A stretch of DNA of 64,000 nt from positions 205,940,245-206,004,244 of the forward strand of contig BTPG01000003.1 of NCBI GenBank assembly GCA_036245525.1, in the 5' to 3' direction. The DNA is from Semisulcospira habei (taxonomy: Eukaryota; Mollusca; Gastropoda; Semisulcospiridae). Position 1 is the stretch's first letter. The number at the start of each line of letters is the position of its first letter. A program made the translations under genes and the position numbers. The notes beneath the pieces were generated by a model. It worked only from the letters and a program-made list of their open reading frames with translations. It had not been told where the DNA came from and did not search any database. Shown one piece after another: positions 56,701 to 64,000 of the stretch.

Positions 56701-57405
56701 GCGACTTTTCAAGCGGGTGTGGCACAATCAACAGGTGAAAACAGGCACCAAGATTAGCGTGTACAGAGCTGTGGTCCTCACCACCCTGCTGTATGGTTCC
56801 GAGTCCTGGGCCCTCTACCGCAGCCAACTACGACTCCTCGAACGCTTCCACCAGCGCTGCCTGCGCACCATCCTGGGCATTCACTGGAGTGACTATGTCA
56901 CCAACGTCGAGGTCCTTGAACAGCTGAAACTGTGAGCATCGAGGCTTTGCTGCTGCGGACACAGCTCCGCTGGGCGGGGCATGTCTCCAGAATGGAGGAT
57001 CATCGCCTACCAAAGATCACCCTGTTCGGCGAGCTTGCTACTGGACACCGTGACAGAGGGGCACCAAAGAAGAGATACAAAGACTGTCTCAAAAAGTCAC
57101 TTAGTGCCTGCCAAATCGACCACCACCAGTGGTCTTCACTTGCTGTGGACCGTGACACCTGGCGCTCCACCATTTACAAGGCAGCTGTCTCATTTAAAGA
57201 CTCTCGCAGAGCTAGCCTTAAGGACAAGCGGCTCAGGAGAAAAAACAGAGATGCCGCAACTCTGAACCTGGCCATACCTCCTCCTGCAGCCACTGCGGTC
57301 GAACCTGCCTGTCTCGGATTGGCCTCCGCAGCCACGAACAAGCCTGCAGACGTCGTGGGCAACTCTTATAGAATCTTCGTTCGCGAAGTCAAGCCAAGAG
57401 AGAGA
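53770..57405 (+). mobile_element. APE-type LINE, near full length, frameshifted
   Basis: Endonuclease region from 53,985 (CWNVRTM, DIAALSEVR, VIILGDFNARVG, KHWHLIDYVLVRQRD). Reverse transcriptase from 55,229 (IDGIPSEIWKHGG, YRGITLLSIAGK, FVDLTKAFDTVSR, GVKQGCVLAP, LLFADDAA). Frames change near 54,270, 54,770, 55,190-55,230, 56,300-56,450 and 56,930. The 3' end has a small hairpin cttcgttcgcgaag (57,375-57,388). It belongs to the group often annotated as craniofacial-development-protein-2-like; clade (RTE-like or other) not settled by eye. Confidence 0.9.
53985..57369 (+). pseudogene. LINE endonuclease-reverse transcriptase, broken
   Basis: Reading pieces: 53,985-54,272; 54,272-54,772; 54,769-55,188; 55,229-56,407; 56,453-56,935; 56,932-57,369. 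A direct duplication of about 187 bp (56,233-56,420 repeated to about 56,612) follows the catalytic FADD motif and shifts the frame. The related copy at 61,584 lacks this duplication. Confidence 0.88.
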
Positions 57406-57414
57406 GACTGCCAA

Positions 57415-57800
57415 ATTAACAGGACGTCTTCCAGTTACTTTAAGATTTTTATTTTGTCTTTTTTCCCAAATCTGCACTAATAAAATCCAGATTTATCCAA
57501 TCTTCATCCATACCATCACCTATTAAACCAAGTAAAAATGCAAGTCTACCTGAAAATATCACTGGGAAATTCTAATGTAACAAGCAATTTAGCTGGATTT
57601 AAAGTTGCTTTAATTATAAATTTGATTAGAAGCCATTCAGCTAAAGTACAAAAGTCATAATACCCCGATGGTATAACCCGGGTCAAATTATGACTTACAT
57701 AATAAGTATCATCATTTACAGTATAACCAGTAGAACGCGCCTTGTGTCTGCCTTCTGTGTTTGTGTGTGCCATTCTGCAGTTTTTGTTTGTGTGTGCCAT
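57415..57800 (-). pseudogene. Fragment of a second Polinton: penton-like gene
   Basis: Minus-strand frame with IPSGYYDFCTLAEW and KATLNPAKLLVTLEFP. It parallels LPAGYYDFCTIAEW in the gene at 13,188-13,724, and the flanking DNA (ccaatcttcatcc) also aligns. The upstream part (TGYTVNDDTYYVSHN) covers the region that is broken in the first copy. The rest of the element is missing; the LINE abuts its downstream end. Confidence 0.8.
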
Positions 57801-58740
57801 TCACGCGCGGATTAGGCAGGGGAGGGGGGGGAGGGTTAAAGGGAGATACTGAATTAGTTTGTAATACAGCGTTGTACCTCTTCAAATTTTTCAATAACAA
57901 TTAATTCATTTTTGCAAGTTTTGGAGCCACTATTTACGCCCATCAAACAGTCAGTCCTGGAAGAAGCTGTGGGGAACAAAAAGACAGCTCTGTAAGAGGG
58001 TGCCTTTTGCATGAGTGACGTGAAACATCAAATTTGTCACAGTGTACAGGGCATCGTGAGACCAGCGGTGCCGTGACGTGAAGCTTATAGTGACGTCATT
58101 TTTGCTGCTTATGCTAGCGCTATTCCTCTTCTTTAGAATTCCTGTCACTATTCCAACCCAGAGAGCATACTGATGGCGGGAAGCACGGTGTGTCTGTCTT
58201 TATTTGTGCGCGCCGGCGTGTGTGTTGATCAGAGGTTGGCTTAGAGAGGAGAGAATTGGATCAGAAGGATAAGCTTAAAAATATGAACAACTCTGAATGT
58301 TCCTAGAAGAAAAACGCACGTGAGCTCCAAACAATACGGTAGACTTTGGCATGAAATCTTCATCTTGTTAAATTTAACCATTAGATCAGTAGGCACACAA
58401 ATCGTATATGTCTGTCTGTTTTATATCTAGGTCTAAATTGCGGATACTGTGGTCTAGGAACTGGTTGGTTGGTTTCATTGTTTGGGGGTTAACGTCCTTG
58501 GCAACAGGTGTAATAATGGACGGCTCGAACGGGCAGGTTATTGGGGGCAATGACCGCTGTTACGTTACCTATGAATTTAAACGGGGATGGGGGATAGGAG
58601 ACGATTGCCAATCATGGCAGAGAAAAACAAAATGATGATTTCATCCCAAAGTCTTCCATATTGTATTGAGCTCAGATGCGTTTATCTTTTAGGAACATTC
58701 AGAGTTGTTCATATTTGTAGGTGTATTATGCTGATCCATT
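57801..58740. other. No gene recognised
   Basis: Mixed intergenic sequence. Short open frames (for example 58,408-58,635) lack recognisable domains. Confidence 0.5.
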
Positions 58741-61583
58741 TCCCTTCTCCCAACTTCCAGTCAATGGATGGTTCATTTAGAATTTAATGCTCATGCACCT
58801 TTATGGCAGTTTAGAAGTACGATTGTAACAAGCAATCGTCTAGTAGAAAATATTTCAGACGCTAAGTTTATCATTTTAAATGACGGTAGAATCACTAGAA
58901 TCCCAAAATGTATATACCCATAAAGCATCTGCTATTGATATATAACTATTAAGCCCAAACTTGGCAACAAATTGTACTTGGATCACTGAGGAAGATTGTT
59001 TGGAAAGTGATCATCTCCCAGTCATTATACAATTAAACGCTAAAGATAAAGATGAATATTGCAATATTGAGGACAGAATACCAAAGTTTCAGTATAACAA
59101 TGCTAATTGGGAACTGTATGAGACAGTCTTGTTGTCCCATAACATTGCAAGTATATAACATGAAATGATATATACATTTTACGGAAATATTACATAAGCT
59201 GTACTTTGTGCTGATGAGAAGTCTATACAAAATGCAAAGAAAAATCAAAAGGAAAATATTCAGGTAATATTTGGTGGAATAAAGAATGTGAACAAGCAGT
59301 AAATAACAAAAAGGAACACTTTAAAAAATGGATTAAAAAATAAATCTGAAGAGAACTTTAGTGAAATGAAGAAAAGAAAATACACTGTAACCGAATAATG
59401 GCAAGAGCCAAAATAAACCTCTGGGCTGAGTTATGTAAAAAAAACAATGAAGTGTCTGAATCAAAAGATACATATTAGGTTATAAAAAAATATCAGAATT
59501 AAAAAAATTGATATAAATGACAAGTGTATCCAATAGCCGAAGAAGGCAACACGTTTCCTAGTGCCGTAGATAAAGCGGAGGCCTTTGTTAATACATTTGC
59601 AGAAAGCAGTATCGCATCAAGTCTTAGTTTACCAAACATAAACCTCAGAAAACAAGAAGAAGTAAAAACAGAATATCAAGATTCAGTTTCTAATCATTCT
59701 CAGTACATAAATGCTGCAATTCTATAAAATGAATTGATAGATGTTTTACAGTTGTTTGCAAATAACTCTAGTGCTCTGGGTATAGATGGAATTTCTTACA
59801 AACTACTTAATCATTTACCTGAACCATGGAACAAATTACTGCATAAGGTTTACCAAAAATCTTGGTTTAATGGACCTCTTCCTACTATCTGGAAGCAGTC
59901 AGTAGTAGTTCCAGTACTCAAATCGAGTAAAACACTTACATTGATTAGTAATTATAGACCTATTGCACTAACATCACAAGCTTGCAAAGTAATGGAAAAG
60001 ATTATTTTAAATCGGCTATTTCATGTCTGTGAAAAACATGCACACTTCTCTCCCTTGACAGTGCTTTTCCTACTCACTTGGTAGTTTTTTTTGTGAAAAA
60101 CAGGATATAATTCCGGTTAATTATTCTGGTTTTTGGAAAGGTAGATGTACGACAGGCCATTTAGTTAAACTCACAAATAACATTAAAACCAATTTTCGAG
60201 AAGAAAAATTATATTAGCAACCTTTTTTGACGTAAAAAAGGCTTACAATAGTGTTTGGCATGCTAGATTATTATACAAAATAAAACAGATTGGCATAACC
60301 GGGTTTATGTATGAGTACATTAAAAGCTTTTTGTCTGAAAGATTAGTCTGCACCAAAGTTGTTAAAACTATTCAACCTTTAAGAAAAAAGATAAGGGAAT
60401 TCTTCAGGGATCGATAATTTCAAACTTTTTATTAGCTGTGCTAATTTACGACCTCCCACAATCTCTATCACAAAACACAACTGTGGCACAATATGCAGAT
60501 GATATTGCTATATGGATAAACACTAACCAGAAAACATACCCCAAAATGAATCATAGATTACGTTAAAAATGTATCAGATTGAATTGAATAAATTATCAAA
60601 CTATGAAAGAAAATAGCCTGGAACCATCTGGGGAAAAAAACATGTCTAATGCTTTTCAATAATGGAGAACGTGCTAAAACATTACCTAAATTATCCCTAA
60701 ATGGGACGCCTATAAACTACCAACAGAGTGTAAAGTTTTAAGGCATACAGTTTACTTCAAAATTATCTTGGAGAATTTTATATTGAAGGCATATTAAATA
60801 AAGCAAGAATAAGACTTAACTTGTTAAAAATTATAAACTCACAACCACGGATTCAGGACATTAAAACTTGTTTTCATCTTGGTACATCTTTAGTTCAATC
60901 AACACTTATTTAATTTTTATTGTCAGGAAGTCTACTTTACTGCCCCAGGTACACTTCTAAAGAAACGGCAAAGCATTGATAGTAGAGCAGTTAGATTAGC
61001 CCATGGAGTGCCAGTTCATACTAATACTGTAAAGCCTACAAAGAAGCAGGTATTTTGTCTTTATCTGACCAACGTAAATTAGCGACTGAAAAGTACATTG
61101 TCCGAAGCCTGTCCATCAAACATTCAGTACGAGAAGACACATTTTTAGACGCAGATGTGGATTTCCTGAAGAGAGTGCAAACAATCGAGTATCTTATACC
61201 AGTCTATACCACTTTTACCAGTAACACCTACTATACCTCCGTGGGGACATATTAATGCTACTTTCGATATTGATTACACAGATTTGTAAAAAGATGAGGA
61301 TGTAAACGTTTTAGCAAATTTAGTGAATTTTTTTTACAGGAAACATATTTTAAACATCTGAACATTTTCACATATGGGTCTGTCTTAGATTCGTCAGACT
61401 GTTGTGCAGGCTTTGTTATTCCGAATCTAAAAGTGAAGAAATCTTTTTATCTCGGTAAAGGATTTTGTATAGTTACGTCTGAACTGTATGCGATTCTCAT
61501 GGCACTAAATTATTTTCAACTTATACCTAATGATATATTTAACATTTGGATTTGTGTTGATTATAAATCTGTCCTATATAGAC

Positions 61584-63061
61584 CAACTCCCAGAGAGCCA
61601 GTGTGGCTTCAGAGCAAACAGGAGCACCACCGATATGGTCTTTGTGCTGAGACAGCTACAGGAGAAGTGCCGCGAGCAGAACAAAGGGCTGTACGTAACA
61701 TTTGTCGACCTCACAAAAGCGTTTGACACTGTGAGCAGGCAAGGCATGTGGCAGATCCTGGAGTGCCTTGGCTGTCCCCCAAAGTTCCTCAGCATGATTG
61801 TCCAGCTACACGAGGACCAGCAAGGCCAGGTCAGACTCAACAATGACCTCTCAGAACCATTCTCTATTCTCAACGGCGTAAAGCAGGGCTGCGTGCTGGC
61901 ACCGACCCTCTTCACCATCTTTTTTAGCATGATGTTGAAGCAGGCCACAGTGGACCTCGATGATGACGATGCAGTGTACATCAGGTATCGTCTCGATGGC
62001 AGCCTGTTCAACCTCAGACGACTGCAGGCCCACACGAAAACCCTAGACCAACTGATTCGTGAGCTGCTTTTTGCTGATGATGCTGCCCTCGTTGGACACA
62101 CAGAGAGAGCCCTGCAGCGCATCACGTCTTGCTTCGCAGATGCTGCCCAGCTCTTTGGACTCGAGGTCAGTCTGAAAAAGACAGAGGTCCTCCATCAGCC
62201 GGCACCCAAGACAGTGTATCGCCCTCCTCACATCACCATTGGCGAGTCTGAACTAAAGTCAGTGCACCAGTTTACCTACCTTGGCTGCATTATCACGTCG
62301 GACGCCAAGCTGGACAAGGAGCTTGACAGCAGGCTGGCAAAAGCGAACAGCGCTTTCGGGCGACTTTTCAAGCGGGTGTGGCACAATCAACAGCTGAAAA
62401 CAGGCACCAAGATCAGCGTGTACAGAGCTGTGGTCCTCACCACCCTGCTGTATGGTTCCGAGTCCTGCGCCCTCTACCGCAGCCAACTACGACTCCTCGA
62501 ACGCTTCCACCAGCGCTGCCTGCGTACCATCCTGGGCATTCACTGGAGTGACTATGTCACCAACGTTGAGGTCCTTGAACAGGCTGAAACTGTAAGCATC
62601 GAGGCTTTGCTGCTGCGGACACAGCTCCGCTGGGCGGGGCATGTCTCCAGGATGGAGGATCATCGCCTACCAAAGATCACACTGTTCGGCGAGCTTGCTA
62701 CTGGACACCGTGACAGAGGGGCACCAAAGAAGAGATACAAAGACTGTCTCAAGAAGTCACTTAGTGCCTGCCAAATCGACCACCACCAGTGGTCTTCGCT
62801 TGCTGCGGACCGTGACACCTGGCGCTCCACCATTTACAAGGCAGCTGTCTCCTTTGAGGACTCTCACAGAGCTAGCCTTAAGGACAAGCGGCTCAGGAGA
62901 AAAAACAGAGATGCCGCAGCTCAGAACCCTGGCCATACCTTCCCCTGCAGCCACTGTGGTCGAACCTGCCTGTCTCGGATTGGCCTCCGCAGCCACGAAC
63001 AAGCCTGCAGACGTCGTGGTCAACTCCTATAAAATCTTCGTTCGCGAAGTCAAGCCAAGAG
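61584..63061 (+). mobile_element. 5'-truncated LINE copy nested in the RNase H domain, with 8-bp target duplication
   Basis: ATATAGAC occurs at 61,576-61,583 and 63,062-63,069. Between them lies a copy of the 53.8-57.4 kb LINE beginning in the fingers of the reverse transcriptase (QCGFRANRSTTDMVF) and ending with the cttcgttcgcgaag hairpin (63,036-63,049). Confidence 0.93.
61590..63032 (+). CDS. LINE reverse transcriptase C-terminal part with terminal zinc finger, open frame
   Basis: About 480 codons uninterrupted: TKAFDTVSRQGMWQILE, GVKQGCVLAPTLFTIFF, LLFADDAALVGHTE (catalytic FADD), then a helical region (ITSDAKLDKELDSRLAKAN), and at the C-terminus FPCSHCGRTCLSRIGLRSHE, a C2H2-type finger. 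The open frame extends upstream to 61,530, but its first residues belong to the interrupted RNase H of the target LINE, not to this protein. Lacking fingers and endonuclease, it cannot act alone. Confidence 0.85.
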   Translation, partial: PESQCGFRANRSTTDMVFVLRQLQEKCREQNKGLYVTFVDLTKAFDTVSRQGMWQILECLGCPPKFLSMIVQLHEDQQGQVRLNNDLSEPFSILNGVKQGCVLAPTLFTIFFSMMLKQATVDLDDDDAVYIRYRLDGSLFNLRRLQAHTKTLDQLIRELLFADDAALVGHTERALQRITSCFADAAQLFGLEVSLKKTEVLHQPAPKTVYRPPHITIGESELKSVHQFTYLGCIITSDAKLDKELDSRLAKANSAFGRLFKRVWHNQQLKTGTKISVYRAVVLTTLLYGSESCALYRSQLRLLERFHQRCLRTILGIHWSDYVTNVEVLEQAETVSIEALLLRTQLRWAGHVSRMEDHRLPKITLFGELATGHRDRGAPKKRYKDCLKKSLSACQIDHHQWSSLAADRDTWRSTIYKAAVSFEDSHRASLKDKRLRRKNRDAAAQNPGHTFPCSHCGRTCLSRIGLRSHEQACRRRGQLL

Positions 63062-63300
63062 ATATAGACTAAAAAGCTGGGATTGTAAAACAAGAAAAGA
63101 CTTAGTATATAAAATAAAACATGTTATAAGCTGTATTATGTCCAGAGGAATATGGATATATTTTCGTTGGATACCCTCACACTGCGGAATTTATTGGAAT
63201 GAAATTTGTGATAGACAAACAAAAAAGGAGCTATAAATAGAGAAAACTAAGCAGTTAGTAATAATATGCAATTATCTCTACATGAAATGTGCTCTGTGCT

Positions 63301-64000
63301 AAACATGTGTTTTTCACAAAGATGAAATGAAATATACTTATCATGTTCCACATTGTTGAGGAAAAATAGCTTCGTTGATATACAAGTTAAGACCAAATTC
63401 GTGGAAAACAAAATTCTCAAAAGACATCAAATGCGTGTGCTTAAGACCCATCTCTGTTAAACATATAATCGGCTATGTGATGAAACTCTATGCTCACGCA
63501 TAGGGTTCAAACCGTAGGTTTAATACTGTACAGTTTTGTAGCGGTTTGTCTTGTGACAACTATTCCGTGGTGGCACGTAGGCCACTTGGAATCTTTAAGA
63601 AACGGTTTGGCACGGGGAGTATTAGTGAGTTTTAGGCGAGAGCTCAGTCTGTCAGAGCTGTAGAAACGTTAGTGCGGGCTTTACTGTCAGTGTGGACAGA
63701 CGTGTGTGAGATACCTTAGCCTGTATTCCAAGACTCTGAAACACAGAATTCAGGTATGTTTCTATAAGTATTATTGCTGGTATTGCGTTAAGGATAGTAT
63801 GCTTTGGTAAGAGTAATTTGGTTGCGTAGTGTTGACTGGGTTGGTTCAGTTATGTTGGCTTGGACGTTATGGAGGCAACCAGTGTTTTCGAGATAGTTAT
63901 TTACCGAGATGGATAATTAAGGAATGTGAGGGGTGTAGGCCTAAGTTGTTATAAAGGTAGTACGTGGTTAAGTATAGTCTTTCCCAGCGTATGGGATAAC
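63301..64000. other. No gene recognised
   Basis: AT-rich, no domain in any frame. Confidence 0.5.

Larger units (their letters stand above)
58750..63300 (+). mobile_element. LINE of the I/Nimb-like type with RNase H, degraded and split by another LINE
   Basis: Endonuclease end ESDHLPVIIQLN (58,990), then RT pieces GIDGISYKLLNHLPEPW and SNYRPIALTSQACKVMEK (59,780-60,030), FFDVKKAYNSVWHARLL (60,220), and QYADDIAIW with the catalytic YADD (about 60,500). An RNase H start (TSELYAILMALN, WICVDYKSVLY) ends at 61,583, and RNase H resumes at 63,070 (WIYFRWIPSHCGIYWNEICD). Many stops and frameshifts. Confidence 0.85.

Noticed and set aside
61530..63032. A single 500-aa reverse transcriptase gene
   Set aside because: The first codons belong to the RNase H of another LINE. 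The target duplication shows the junction at 61,583/61,584.

Overview
The window is eukaryotic and animal-like: a multi-exon gene with GT-AG introns, long dinucleotide tracts, Tc1 and LINE retrotransposons, TTAA-bounded MITEs and one large virus-like DNA transposon. The host gene (EGF/MEGF-type repeats, one membrane span, tandem tyrosine-phosphatase domains) and the repeat landscape suggest a marine invertebrate, most likely a mollusc such as a gastropod. The sequence alone cannot fix the species.

The backbone is one minus-strand host gene, a receptor-type protein tyrosine phosphatase, running from about 51,694 down to 6,411 and continuing beyond the left edge. Nineteen exons were placed by splice sites, conserved residues and codon phase, and every exon-exon phase agrees. 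They encode EGF-like modules (50.4-51.7 kb), a transmembrane exon (49.4 kb), a juxtamembrane region (48.1-49.1 kb), a catalytic D1 domain (41.7-47.3 kb) and a degenerate D2 domain (6.4-28.0 kb). Almost everything else lies in its introns or upstream of it.

The main accessory element is a 17.2-kb Polinton/Maverick (adintovirus-like) provirus at 8,372-25,588. It has about 158-bp terminal inverted repeats with AG/CT ends and a perfect 6-bp target duplication (GAGCGA). It sits in the intron between D2 exons 26,009-26,082 and 8,127-8,267 and makes up about 97% of that intron. It carries a double-jelly-roll type major capsid gene, a penton-like gene, a packaging ATPase, protein-primed DNA polymerase B, a retrovirus-type integrase and seven or more unknown, mostly membrane or virion-like, ORFs. 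Nearly all starts share an ATAAAA(A)ATG-like context. The element is decayed: nonsense codons and frameshifts in the polymerase, integrase, penton-like and one conserved unknown gene, plus a 431-bp MITE inside the polymerase. No adenain-type protease was found. A piece of a second copy lies at about 57.4-57.8 kb.

Other regions: 1-5.4 kb and 28.7-41.7 kb hold two related copies of an intron-containing element encoding a zinc-finger/tyrosine-recombinase-like protein. The larger copy has about 300-bp terminal inverted repeats and contains a nested 3.9-kb palindrome. A 325-bp tandem array at 38.6-40.5 kb is fused to fragments of the same gene. TTAA-bounded hairpin MITEs are scattered throughout, and one has an empty site in the window. 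A CR1/Jockey-like LINE (26.4-27.8 kb), a Tc1-like transposon (51.9-53.5 kb), an APE-type LINE (53.8-57.4 kb), and a second copy of that LINE (61.6-63.1 kb) inserted in the RNase H domain of another LINE (58.7-63.3 kb) complete the window.
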